The notes below the pieces were generated by a model. The model did no database searches. It saw only the letters and a program-made list of their open reading frames with translations, and had not been told where the DNA came from. DNA of 64,000 nt from Bos javanicus. Taxonomy: Eukaryota; Chordata; Mammalia; Artiodactyla; Bovidae. The translations under genes and the position numbers were made by a program. Positions 49,041 through 60,824 of the stretch are shown in pieces. The stretch is taken from NCBI RefSeq assembly GCF_032452875.1, contig NC_083868.1, forward strand, positions 38,296,537-38,360,536, given 5' to 3'. The stretch's first letter is position 1. Every line of letters begins with the position of its first letter.

Positions 49041-50129
49041 CTGAAATTCTGAGTTTAGTAAAGATATCATTCCATACACGTGAGATATCTGAACTGGATT
49101 TCAGCAACCAAAATTTTCATAATATTGGTGGCTGCTGAATATGAATCTACAAGTTTTAGCACGCTCCAAACACATTTTGCTTTTGAATAGAAGGAATTTG
49201 GGAGTAAAAAATTCTTTAGCTCATTCCTCATTCTCTAAAACCTTATAGACTGTTTTAACATATGTTCAATACCATATTTATGATCGTGACTGACTCTAGA
49301 AAACTGACTATATTTAATCCTCTTGGAATAGTACACAAGCACATACTTTGATTTTTTTCAATTATTGAAGCTAAAAAGACTATAACAAAACTGTAACACA
49401 ATAAAAGAAATCTGTCAAATGCCAATCAATCATATTCCAAAGAGGTCTTTGGGGAAGTTACAGATGAAATGCTTCCTAAGTGCTTTCTAAACATTAACTC
49501 TGAAATGTTTAAAGAAAAATCTGAAGGTATTCTTAGGTCTTCTGGATCATGAATTCATACCTGGAGTCATTCTTCACTGATTCTTTCTACAGATCCATCC
49601 TAAATCCAGGATGCCCTGACAATATCTTGCTCTATCAGGAAAGATTACATAACTAGATTTTACAATAGTAATTACAGATTTTTATTTTAAAAGATTTCTT
49701 AATTAAACTTAATCATTTAGAAACTCTTTTAAGAGAGCAAATGGCTTTCAAAGTGGTTCAATATAATCAACCTACCTCCAGATAGTTGGCTGATCACTTC
49801 AGGGAATGTTAAAAACTCAGTAATGGTCTCTGCTGCTGGAATATTGGACATTCAGCAGTGACTGTGGGCAGGTTAGCTCTGGTGACTGGAAGGCCATGTT
49901 GCTGAGCTCAGACATACTTTACTTCCTTGCCACCACAGCCACTTTGGTCATGAGCCCATTGGGAACAGATGGGAGTGGCTAGGGAAAGAGGCTGATTGAT
50001 ATACACAGAAAAAGTCACCCTATCCACTTGATCATTAAAATTCCCCTCTCCTGATATTACTTTCTAGGGAGCATTCACAAGGAATACAGATACTTTCATA
50101 TTTTTACCCATTCAGAAAGGCCCATCAAT
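49041..50129. other. unassigned
   Basis: I recognise nothing in this stretch. Confidence 0.45.
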
Positions 50130-51708
50130 ATACCCCTTCCCTAAATCTCCTTGCCATTAATTTTCCAATCATGTTCCTTCCAAGTCCCTAATCATCTAGT
50201 CAACCCACTGGTCACAGCCCATGAATTTATATACAGTTATCATCTGGCATTTTTCCTCCTAAGAAAAATGAATAACCACATAGACTGCTCAAAGTTCTGC
50301 CCACTCACACTCTCCTTCAGGGATATCCCAGAAAGGGGTTATAAGTGCCGGAGCTCTTTATTGAAGGTGGTACCTCCTATTACAGACCCACTCACTGTAA
50401 CTGAGACTCAGATTTTCTCTTCCCTTATCAAATGGTCATATCTCTATGACCATATCTACCTCGAGATGAGGTCACAGGTACAGGCTGAGAGAAATGAAGT
50501 AATGGGTCACTTCTTCACGCAACTTGTGGCTTCAGAGCCTGCTCAAGCCTAATCCGGTAGGTATTACTTGGATTTGATGATGGACTGTGACTGTGTACCC
50601 CCAACTTTATGACTTTATCTGGCCTATAAAGATGGACATTGCAGCTGCCTGGTATCTTAGTGGCCCGTGGCCAACATTCAGCTTCTACTAAGGCCCAATA
50701 ACAAACCAAAAGTTGCTTCTCAAAAAGAGAGTCGTTTCCACAGAACACAACAGGGTTTGCCCCAAACTCTGAAGATTCTAAGCTGTTACTCATCAATAGG
50801 AGCCAATTAAAATCGTTCTCTAACCAGGCCACATTAAGCACCACTGGACCTACTAGATCATATGGTCCATGTGGCAGAGCAGCTAGGCATAACAGACTTG
50901 ATTTGTTGGACAGCCTTATTTTGCTCTAGGCCTCAGTTAAAAATAGTAGGTTTTTGGCCACTTGGTAAATGGGCTGGAGTGACACAGCCAAATGAGCAGT
51001 ATGTTGCCTCTAAAATCCAAAGAGGTCTACTAATCATGTCTCTTTTCTGGGTGTTGGAGAAGCTAGATGGAACAACTTTTCTTTCACTTTGAAATGGATA
51101 TCTTGACATGCCCCACACCACTACATCTTCAGAAATTTCACTGATGCAGAAGATCCCTGAATTTTTGCTGGATTTATTTCTCACCCTCTGACGTATAAAT
51201 GTCTTAGCAACAAGTTTAGAATAGTTGCTACTTTTTGCTCAATGGGTCCAATCAGAAAAAGTCATCAATGTAATGAGTCAATGTGATCTCTTCTAGAAGG
51301 GAAAAGCAATTAAAGATTTCTGCAAACAAAATTATAACCTAAGGATGGATATTTCCTATATATCTATCATATGTCAGTAAACATGTATTGTTGGCTTAGC
51401 CAGCTGAAAGCAAATGAATCTAGTGGTCAGGAATGGAGAAAAAAATCATTTGCCAGATCAACAGCAGTGTACCAGGTACCAGGATATGTGTCAATTTATT
51501 TAAGCAATGAAACCACATCTGGTACAACAGCTGCAACCAGAGTTACCACCTGGTTACAGGTACTGTAATACACTGTCATTCTCCAAGATTTATCTGTATT
51601 CTGCACAGGCCAAATAGGCAAACTGAACGGGGATGTAGTAGAATCACCACGCCTGCATCCTTCAAGTCTTTGACAGTGGCACTAATTTCTACAACACCTT
51701 CAGAGATG

Positions 51709-51983
51709 CTGCTGCTGCTGCTGCTAAGTCGCTTCAGTCGTGTCCAACTCTGTGCGACCCCATAGACGGCAGCCCACCAGGCTCTGCCGTCCCTGGGATT
51801 CTCCAGGCAAGAACACTGGAGTGGGTTGCCATTGCCTTCTCCACTGTGTGAAAGTGAAAAGTGAAAGTGAAGTTGCTCAGTCTTGTCCGACTCATAGCGA
51901 CCCCATGGACTGCAGCCTACCAGGCTCCTCCATCCATGGGATTTTCAAGGCAAGAGTACTGGAGTGGCTTGCCATTGCCTTCT
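51709..51983 (-). mobile_element. Bov-A2 SINE
   Basis: Antisense BovA dimer beginning with a CTG repeat. Short target-site duplication gagatg at 51703-51708 and 51984-51989. Inserted in the ERVL reverse-transcriptase region. Confidence 0.94.
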
Positions 51984-52803
51984 GAGATGAGGTATTGCTT
52001 TTTATTTACTATTTTCCTAGATGGAGGCAGCGCTAGTGGCTCCACTTGGCCTTTCCCACCATAACAGCCCTCATTCCTCAGATCAAGGAACAAACCAGAG
52101 GATTTTCCAGTTGTTTAGTATATCTGTTCCAATAATGCATTCCAAAGCTAGAGAAATAACCACAAGATGCACTAAAGGACCCACTGAACCCACTGTAAAA
52201 TTGGATCTGAGCTAAAGCCTCACCCCCAGAAGCTCTACTCTGACTGGTGGACCAAAGTGGCATTATGCATCTCTTAGAAATAGTGTCAGTTCAGATCCAG
52301 TGTCCAGAAATCCCTAAAAAGTCTGATTATTTCTGTTTCCCCAGTCACACACAGTGTGACTGTTTGCACAGTCACTGACTCAAAGGGTGATCCCTTTAGG
52401 GAAGCCTGAGGAAAATATTAACAATATGAATTTCTGGCAGTGCAGCTGGGATTCTACTCAAGGGAACTCAGCATCTTCTACATCCAAGGGGTTCTGGGTC
52501 TGTCAACTTGCTCAAGTCTGGGAATTGATTTAGGAGTCATAACTCTCTGTTTTTATGATTCAAGTTAGACTTTTATTTACTTGGCCTACCACTTTTCTGC
52601 TTATACAAATCAAATGAAAATTAGTAGACTTCCCATCTAGTTCACATCTAGGAACATCATGATTCAACTGGCCAATGCCATAAATCTTTACTACTCAGAC
52701 TATTCTGGTTACTGCTTTAATTCTGATGTCCATTATGATAACCTCACCCACCTTGCCTTTGGTGATTTAACTACTTCCACCTGGCTTCTGTCACACATTT
52801 CCA

Positions 52804-52829
52804 CCCCCCTCCCCCGACCCCGCCACCCC
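52804..52829 (-). other. possible G-quadruplex motif on minus strand
   Basis: Four C runs (6, 5, 4 and 4 bases) with loops of 1, 2 and 4 bases on the plus strand give a G4-type motif on the minus strand, the sense strand of the ERVL relic. Structure is inferred only. Confidence 0.5.
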
Positions 52830-53224
52830 TACCATCCAACAATCCACACTGTATTTAGGTTTCCCAATTAAGTTCCCATTATAATTTCTGACCCACAGAA
52901 AAGAGTGACCAGGGGTTCTTCAAAGATGCTGGATGTAACCCAAATTTATTTCTTGCAGTAGTGGTAAAAGGTGTGTCTTCTAGATTCTTCAAGGTTGGGT
53001 GAACAAGTCTTACATGATATATCTGCTCTTAAGAGTCTCATATCTCCCTAAACCTCTAGATCCCTTCCCCTACTGTATACCAAGGCAGCTGTGGTATTTC
53101 ATCTTATTTATTTAACACAGGTCACCTTCTGATCCTTGTTTCAGCTAACCAACCAAACTGTTAGAGCCCTCCCTAATCCCAAGCTGCAACATTATGCAAT
53201 CTCTGCATAATGATACATATCAAT

Positions 53225-53520
53225 GGTCTTCCCTGATAGCTCAGTTGGTAAAGAATCCACCTGCAATGCAGGAGATCCTGGCTCAATTCCTGGGTCAGGA
53301 AGATCCACTGGAGAAGGGACAGGCTACCCACTCCAGTATTCTTGGGCTTCCCTTGTAGTTCAACTGGTAAAGAATCCGCCTGCAATGCAGAAGACCTGGG
53401 TTGGGAAAATGCCCTGGAGAAGCGAAAGGCTACCCACTCCAGCATTCTGGCCTGGAGAATTCCATGAACTCTATGGTCCTTGGGGTCGCAAAGACTCGGA
53501 CACGACTGAGTGACTCTCAG
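53225..53520 (+). mobile_element. dimeric Bov-tA SINE
   Basis: Head plus partial BovA body, then a second head (gggcttcccttgtagttcaa at 53345) plus a complete body ending gactcggacacgactgagtg. Same architecture as 39131-39451 but in the opposite orientation. Flanks share only short tcaat-type similarity. Confidence 0.9.
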
Positions 53521-54253
53521 TTTCAATAAATTCAGCTATATCCCACTTTATATTTCTTTCATTAGTATCTAAAACCCTTAACAACAATTGCCACAAATAG
53601 TTCCTGGACTTCTGTTTGTATACATTGGAAAAGCAGTTCTTTCAGAGCGCAGCACTCTTCTTCATGGTCATACTCTGTATCTCACTTTTCAAGGCCTGCT
53701 GGGAAGTAAGTCTAGTTCAAGGTTTAAAAGCAGAAAGGAACTGTGGATGGCAGGTCCTAAGGAGGATCATCAGCATTTTATAGGGCAACTGATTCATGGG
53801 AGGCCACTGCAGTCTCCTCATGCCTATCAGCTTTACTCCCCTGAGGTGAGATGAACGGAGGCTTCTACTTGCAAAGACAACTCCCCTGAGGTGGAGGTGG
53901 AACAGCTTCTTCTACTGGTGAAGACGACTCAGGATTATTAGAGGTTCCACGTCCAGACTTCATCAGGTTCTTCCCCTAAGGCCACATTCCAGTTTTCAGG
54001 ATCTCAATCCTTTCCAATCAATGCCCTTACTTTACCAGCAGACACCCGGTAATTTGTGTAATAATTTAGCCACTAGCAGGATGAGACTCTGGGTCTGATT
54101 TTCAGCAACCTCTGTGGCTACTGGAGATAAAGATTTCTTTCAGGGCAGATACAGAAACTTTCAGGTCATTTATGTGGTGCTTAAGCTGGAAATCCAAATA
54201 CTTAAGCTCATCTTTTTTCTTCTCTCCCAATTTTTCCAGCATAATTAGGGGCA

Positions 54254-54468
54254 GCCAGGCTTCCCAGGTGGTGCTAGTAGTAAACAACCCGCCTATCAAT
54301 GCAGGAGACATAAGGGACCCAGGTTAGATTCGTGGGTCCAGAAGATCCCCTGGAGGAAATGGCAACCCACTCCAGTATTTTTGCCTGGAGAATCCCAAGG
54401 ACAGGGGAAGGCCACAGTCCAAAGGGTCACGAAGAGTCACACAGTACTGAAGGGACTTAGCACACATG
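54254..54468 (+). mobile_element. Bov-tA SINE
   Basis: Head of the 'aggtggtgctagtagtaaac' form. Target-site duplication ttaggggca at 54245-54253 and 54469-54477 within the ERVL gag relic. Confidence 0.94.
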
Positions 54469-54597
54469 TTAGGGGCACCCACATAATCTCATTATTCTTG
54501 TTACATTCACAAAAATGTGCTAAGGTACCAAATACATGGCCACTGAAAAATCTGCCTTCTCTTAAGTGTATGTTGAGGAGAATTCACCCTATGAACT

Positions 54598-55647
54598 TTT
54601 CCAAAACCAGCCTGAACATCTGGAAGTTCACAGTTCACATACTGCTGAAGCCTGGCTTAGAGAATTTTGAGCATTACTTTACTAGTGTGTGAGATAAGTG
54701 CAATTGTGCAGTAGTTTGAGCATTCTTTGGCATTGCCTTTCTTTGGGATTGGAATGAAAACTGACCTTTTCCAGTCCTGTGGCCACTGCTAGGTTTTCCA
54801 AATTTCCTGGCACATTGAGTGCAATAATTTCATAGCATCATCTTTCAGGATTTGAAATAGCTCAAATGGAATTCCATCACCTCCACTAGCTTTGTTCATA
54901 GTGATGCTTCCTCAGGCCCACTTGACTTCACATTCCAGGATGTGGCTCTAGGTGAGTGATCATACCATTGTGATTATCTGGGTCATGAAGATCTTTTTTG
55001 TACAGTTCTTCTGTGTATTCTTGCCACCTCTTCTTAATATCTTCTGCTTCTGGTCCATATCATTTCTGTTCTTTATCAAGTCCATTTTGCATGAAATGTT
55101 CCCTTGGTATCTCTAAGTTTCTTGAAGAGATCTCTAGTCTTTCCCATTCTGTTGTTTTCCTCTATTTCCTTGCAATGATCGCTGAGAAAGGCTTTCTTAT
55201 CTCTCCTTGCTATTCTTTGGAACTCTGCATTCAGATGCTTATATCTTTTCCTTTTCTCCTTTGCTTTTTGCTTCTCTTCTTTTCACAGCCATTTGTAAGG
55301 CCAGCTCAGACAGCCATTTTGCTTTTTTGCATTTCTTTTCCATGGGGATGATCTTGATCCCTGTCTCCTATACAACATCACGAACCTCATTCCATAGTTC
55401 ATCAGGCATTCTGTCTATCATATCTAGTCCCTTAAATCTATTTCTCACTTCCACTGTATAATCATAAGGGATTTAATTTAGGTCATACCTGAATGGTCTA
55501 GTGGTTTTCCCTACTTTCTTCAATTTAAGTCTGAATTTGGCAATGAAGAGTTCATGGTCTGAGCCACAGTTAGCTTGCGGTCTTGTTTTTGCTGACTGTA
55601 TAGAGCTTCTCAATCTTTGGCTGCAAAGAATATAATCAATCTGATTC
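54598..55647 (-). mobile_element. BovB LINE, inverted 5' arm
   Basis: The 5' part of a single BovB insertion, reversed. Reading leftwards on the minus strand it runs from the end of the endonuclease region (55647) through the linker to the palm, stopping at the equivalent of 27308 in the 26 kb copy. Its left edge touches the target-site duplication accctatgaact (54586-54597). A filler of about 26 bp of non-BovB sequence (55648-55673) joins it to the other arm. Confidence 0.94.
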
Positions 55648-55673
55648 TAAGGCAAATAATATTATCAATCTTT

Positions 55674-56864
55674 TCAAGCTGGTTTTAGAAAAGGCAGAGG
55701 AACCAGAGATCAAATTGCCAACATCCACTGGATCATCGAAAAAGCAAGAGAGTTCCAGAAAAACATCTATTTCTGCTTTATTGACTATGCCAAAGCCTTT
55801 GACTGTGTGGATCACAAGAAACTGTGGAACATTCTGAAAGAGATGGGAATACCAGACCACCTGACCTGCCTCTTGAGAAACCTCTATAAAGGTCAGGAAG
55901 CAACACTTAGAACTGGACATGGAACAGACTGGTTCTAAAGAGGAAAAGGAGTACGTCAAGGCTGCATCTTGTCACCCTGATTATTTATTTAACTTATATG
56001 CAGAGTACATCATGATAAACGCTGGGCTGGAAGAAGCACAAGCTGGAATCAAGATTGCTGGGAGAAATATCAATAACCTCAGATATGCAGATGACACCAC
56101 CCTTACGGCAGAAAGTGAAGAAGAACTAAAGAGCCTCTTGATGAAAGTGCAAGAGGAGAGTGAAAAAGTTGGCTTAAAGCTCAACATTCAGAAAACTAAA
56201 ACCATGGCATCTGATCGCATCACTTCATGGAAAATGGATGGGGCAACAGTGGAAACAGTGTCAGACTTTGATTTTTTGGGCTCCAAAATCACTGCAGATG
56301 GTGACTGCAGCCATGAAATTAGAAGATGCTTACTCCTTGGAAGGAAAGTTATGACCAACCTAGATAGCATATTAAAAAGCAGAGACACTACTTTGCCTAC
56401 AAAGGTCCATCTAGTCAAGGCTATGGTTTTTCCAGTGGTCATGTATGGATGTGAGAGTTAGACTATAAAGAAAGCTGAGTGCTGAAGAATTGATGCTTTT
56501 GAACTGTGGTGCTGGAGAAGATTCTTGAGAGTCCTTTGGACTGCAAGGAGATCCAACCAGTCCATCCTAAAGGAGCTCAGTCCTAGGTGTTCATTGGAAG
56601 CACTGATGCTGAAACTGAAACTCCAGTAGTTTGGCCACCTGATTCGAAGAGCTGACTCATTTGAAAAGACCCTGATGCTGGGAGGGATTGGGGGCAGGAG
56701 GAGAAGGGGACGACAGAGGATGAGTTGGCTGGATGGCATTACCGACTTGATGGACATGAGTTTGGGTAAACTCTGGGAGTTGGTGATGGACAGAGAGGCC
56801 TGGGGTGCTGCGATTCATGGGGTCACAAAGAGTCGGACACGACTGAGCAACTGAACTGAACTGA
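55674..56864 (+). mobile_element. BovB LINE, 3' arm of the inverted copy
   Basis: Sense BovB starting at the equivalent of 27292 in the 26 kb copy (caagctggttttagaaaagg) and running to the pentamer tail (gagcaactgaactgaactga). The second target-site duplication accctatgaact follows at 56865-56876. With the left arm it forms one insertion. Confidence 0.95.
55919..56461 (+). pseudogene. BovB ORF2 RT motif C remnant (YADD intact)
   Basis: A 180-codon frame containing the reverse-transcriptase motif C YADD (56084-56095) and the following thumb-side region (GLKLNIQKTKTMAS). Motif A lies upstream in a different frame (the FIDYAKAFD equivalent at about 55778-55804). A TAA at 55936-55938, where the 26 kb copy has CAA, and a small ttta/attt duplication near 55985 disrupt the frame. 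The frame closes at TAG 56459-56461 (TGG in other copies). Confidence 0.88.
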
Positions 56865-57199
56865 ACCCTATGAACTATCAGTGTTCTCTTTGCTACTGGA
56901 AATAGTCATTAGCACCTTTATTTTAATTAGATCAGAGAACCAATTCTAGAAATCCCAGAATCAATTCAGAATCCTTTTTACAACTGTTCCTTTCATTCAC
57001 AAAACATCAACCATACTGACTTTCTTGTTGTTCTATGAACACGACAGACATGTCCCTCCATTAACATCCCAGCTGTTTTATGATGAAACCACTTATCAGA
57101 TACTGGTTTGGCTAACTCCTTTACTTCTCCCAAGTTCTTGTTCTAACTTCTCCTTGATGAATCTGCCCATCCCATTTAATAAGGGAATCCACCAAATCT

Positions 57200-57650
57200 C
57201 CCTACTTATTCTATTTTTCTTTTTCTATAATATGTATGGATTTCTAACACAATGTTACATATTTTGTTGTTTATATATTATTTCATTCTGTTGTTTTTGT
57301 TTCTTATCTGTCTCTTCAGTAGAATATAAACTGTGTGTGCACACGAAATCACTTTAGTCATGTCCAATTCTGTGCCACCCTCTGGACTGCAGCCCCTCCA
57401 GGATTCTCTGGCCATGGGATTCTCCGGCCATGGGATTCTCCAGCCAAGAATACTGGAATGGATTGCCATGCTCTCCTCCTGGGGATCTTCCCAAACTAAG
57501 GACTGCACCCACGTCTCTTCTATCTCTTGCTTTGGCAGGCAGATTCTTTACCACTAGCACCACCTGGGAAGCCAATATAAGCTGTGATCTTTGCCTGTTT
57601 TATGTAATAATTTATCCTAAGATACTTGTTAAATAAATTATGTAATCAGA
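57200..57650 (+). mobile_element. probable L2 3' fragment split by a Bov-tA
   Basis: 'tctgtctcttcagtagaata' before the SINE and 'gtgatctttgcctgttttat' followed by 'acttgttaaataaattatgt' after it match the ordering of an L2 3' end. Confidence 0.5.
57336..57573 (-). mobile_element. Bov-tA SINE with 16-bp tandem duplication
   Basis: Antisense copy in which ggccatgggattctcc is perfectly duplicated (57410-57425, 57426-57441). Flanks aatataaactgtg (57323-57335) and aatataagctgtg (57574-57586) form a 13-bp target-site duplication with one mismatch. Confidence 0.94.
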
Positions 57651-60600
57651 TTTCTACTTCAGTAACTTAAATATAAGAAATATGAGCTTTGTACACATCA
57701 CAAAGTACACAACTAGGAAATTCATATGCAATGCACGATAATAAATATGAGTTCTGTTTGGAAACTCCAAAATCTCTCAAAACAGGTAGCCTCATTATCA
57801 GAGCAAATCGTAGGGGGTTGCAAGGTGAGGAGGAGGAGGAAGCTACAAAAGGCCATTTTATCCAACCTCCTTACTCTTCTAAGGAAGACAATTAAGCCCA
57901 AGGAAGTTAGGTGTGTTGAAGAATATTGAAAAGTCACCTAAGGGCAAAAACTAAGATTAGAATCAAATCTTCTAATTACCAACACTACATTCTTTCTACT
58001 TTCTCAAACTGGCAAATTCACTGCTCAAACAGAATTTACAACAATCAAATAAAAGGGTGAAAGAAGAAATTTCCAACATACTGATTATTTCAAAATGTAG
58101 GGCGGTTTTTAATATCAACAAATTGAAATCCTATCATCTAATATATTTGTTTCTCAAAAAACAGCATAGATGACTGAGGTTTTGAATCTCTGGATGTAAA
58201 ACTCTGAAAGAGGAGAGAGATGCCTTAGTGAATCTAAATTTACAATCTTATGGAGCTAAGCTATTGGCCTCTGCCCATCCATGAGAATTTCATTTTCAGA
58301 ACTGAGATGAGCTTAGTGAAAGCTACTACTGACAGAGGGAAAGATGGCACCAACTAATGACATGAAGGAAGCAGTTGTCACTCTAAGTGAGTATTTTAGT
58401 CTACTTTGCTATTCAATAGTTTCAAAGAATCTTTTTTTTTCTATTTAAACAACCAGGGAATTAATTTAGCTAGGAGAAATGCATCTATGAATTGTGGTTA
58501 TGCTTCTACAAACTAAATTTTGCCAGTAGAGTGTAACTCTCCCACAGAGTTTTATAGAATGAGAAACTGGGTCAGTGTTTTATATGACTGGCTTCTCCTA
58601 ACAAAGTAACATGATACTCCCATTTTGCTGAAACTGAAGACCAAGAAGTTATAATTTTGTAGTAAAGTTTATAATTTTCTTTCCCAGGCATTTTGCTCTT
58701 TTGGTCTTGTGATTCTTTCCCCTACTTTAATGTTATGGCTAATTGAGATATATTTCTATCTAATGAAGGGGGAATGAATCGTCCCTGGTGAAAATTTTAT
58801 ACATTTATAGCTAGTAATGTCCATATATTTAATTCCCACTTCACTGGTAATGAATTAGTTATTAGGTTTTCTACATGAATTGGAAACAAAAGTTCATAAA
58901 ACTAATCATTTAAGGTCAATGTTCATACAGTTTTTAAAAAACAGAATCTAGACAGCCACTTTAATTCTCTGCTTTACATCAATGAAATATTTTTATACTC
59001 AGAAAGCACTGTAAGTCTATAAAATAAAATTAGAATTTGAGTATCATGTGCAAGCTCTCTCACACTGAAAGTTAATCACATTCGTTTTAAATTGATTTAT
59101 TAAAACTTGAAATGTTATAGTAAGAAGACATGAAGAATCTTTCAAACTCCAGTATCAGACCATTCTCATTTTCAAAAAAAAAAATATTGCCTCATGTATT
59201 CAATGTAGTTTGGTTAACTAAAATGGAATTATTCTTTATCCCTGTTATTGTATGAACATGTTAAGCTATCTGTTTGGGAGTAAAAAGATGACAGTTTTTT
59301 CTAAATTTTAAAAGCTAGCATCTTATTTTCCCAGCAGTATGCATTTTTAATTTGAAAAACTCGACTGCCACTCCAGGTACTTCAAACCTTATTTAAATGC
59401 AAATAGTATTCTGAAATACTTTTCTTCAACATACAATTCTCAATTGGAGATGCAAGTAGTTTAATTTTTTAAAAACTGATAAGCAATTTATTAACTGGAG
59501 ATTTTATTTAGTTCATGACCTTCCTGGAACTACTTTAATTTAAATATATTTCACACAATATAAATTAAAATAATGAAAGGAAAGTGATGCGATGACTCAC
59601 CAAACTGCCAAAAATCTGAACACGGTTTTATTCTCAGCCTTTTTGGCAAGTCTCTTCTTTATGCCAGGAGCCTCAATGGATAAACAGTAACATTCTAGAA
59701 AGAGAGTAGATGCAAAAACACTGCAGAAGAATGTATGACTCCTCAAGAAAGAAAAATATCTGTCTTTGAATCATGTATGAATTAGGCATATAACGATACT
59801 AGAATTTTCTAAAAGCTTTAAAAGCTTGAAAGTTCCCCCAGCCACAGTTTCTCCTAGCATCAGCAGCAAAAAGGTCTACATTTAATATAAAATTCTCCTA
59901 AATTCATGCACTGGGTTTCCAAATTATTTAAATTCTTAGTCCTTAAAAAGCAAGGCGGGGGTGGGGGGTGGGAGAATGGAAATCTTCTCTTTTTTTCTCT
60001 TTAAGAGAGTAAATTATTCTAAAAAAGCAAAAATAATAAAAATATGTCAGCATAACCAAATCAGCTTTCAGTTTTGTCTCTAAAATTTAAAAGAGGCTTT
60101 AGCGGTATGAAAAAATAGTACAAATTCTGACTATATGTTTTCTATATATCTCTATTTCCGTAGTCTGGAACTAAAAATATTAAGATGGCCCATTACAGAC
60201 TAGAAACGTAATACCTATTTCCATTCCAAAAGGACAGTACCAAAAGTATATGTTTGAAAAATAGAAGTCTAAAACCTGGGTCATCTGGTCAACCTTGCCT
60301 TGCAGCATTCACACAGAATGCAATTTATTCTTTAAATTGAATAACATCTCACAAGAGAATAACACTATAAAAATAAACAATACCCTGCCCTGTAGGACCT
60401 CAATATTTCTTGCCACCAAATAAGAGAAAGTACCCAAAGAGAGAACATAAACTTACAACCAGAGTGGGAAATAAATTTTAAAGTATGTACTTCTCCACAA
60501 ATGAGTAGCAAGAAAAAAGAGAAAAGAAATTCAACAAACTGGTTCAATGAGGAACTATCAAGTTATATGATAAGCAGTAATTTTCAGGACAATAAGTCCA

Positions 60601-60824
60601 TCATCTTCATAAGGAAGGAGACCTGTGCTCAGGATCTTTAGGAAAATAAGAACAAATCTTTAAAGATCTCCACATTTATTTTTTAAATTAAAAAGGAAGT
60701 TTTATGGCCTACAACACAGGGAAAAAAAAAACAATCACTGAGTTATACACTGTTTTCCATTTCAGTGAGCTTGATGATACTCTCAATAATGGTCAATTAA
60801 GGCTTTATCTTTAGGTAACAGCAA
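57651..60824. other. mostly unassigned, possible MIR scrap
   Basis: 57830-58000 resembles a MIR ('ccttactcttctaaggaaga', 'gattagaatcaaatcttcta'). A G-rich run lies at 59957-59972. The rest is AT-rich with no recognised repeat or gene. Confidence 0.4.

Larger units (their letters stand above)
50130..57180 (-). mobile_element. ERVL internal region relic (gag-pro-pol, antisense)
   Basis: The minus strand carries a degraded ERVL-class provirus interior. On that strand, gag-like sequence spans 57180-56877, 54585-54478 and 54250 to about 53850. A protease/dUTPase-like zone lies near 52500-52000, reverse transcriptase at about 51990-51000, and RNase H/integrase-side sequence continues to 50130. The clearest mark is the RT catalytic box YIDD, encoded in antisense at 51261-51272. 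Frames are full of stops and indels, so no protein can be made. No flanking LTRs were identified. Four later insertions break it: 51709-51983, 53225-53520, 54254-54468 and 54598-56864. The plus-strand frame 50151-50552 is its shadow. Confidence 0.8.

Noticed and set aside
50151..50552. 133-codon plus-strand frame
   Set aside because: Lies on the strand opposite to the ERVL pol relic, with no recognisable domain of its own.
54998..55351. 117-codon plus-strand frame with hydrophobic, membrane-like stretches
   Set aside because: It is the reverse complement of the charged BovB linker; Lys/Glu-rich coding reads as Phe/Leu/Ser on the other strand.
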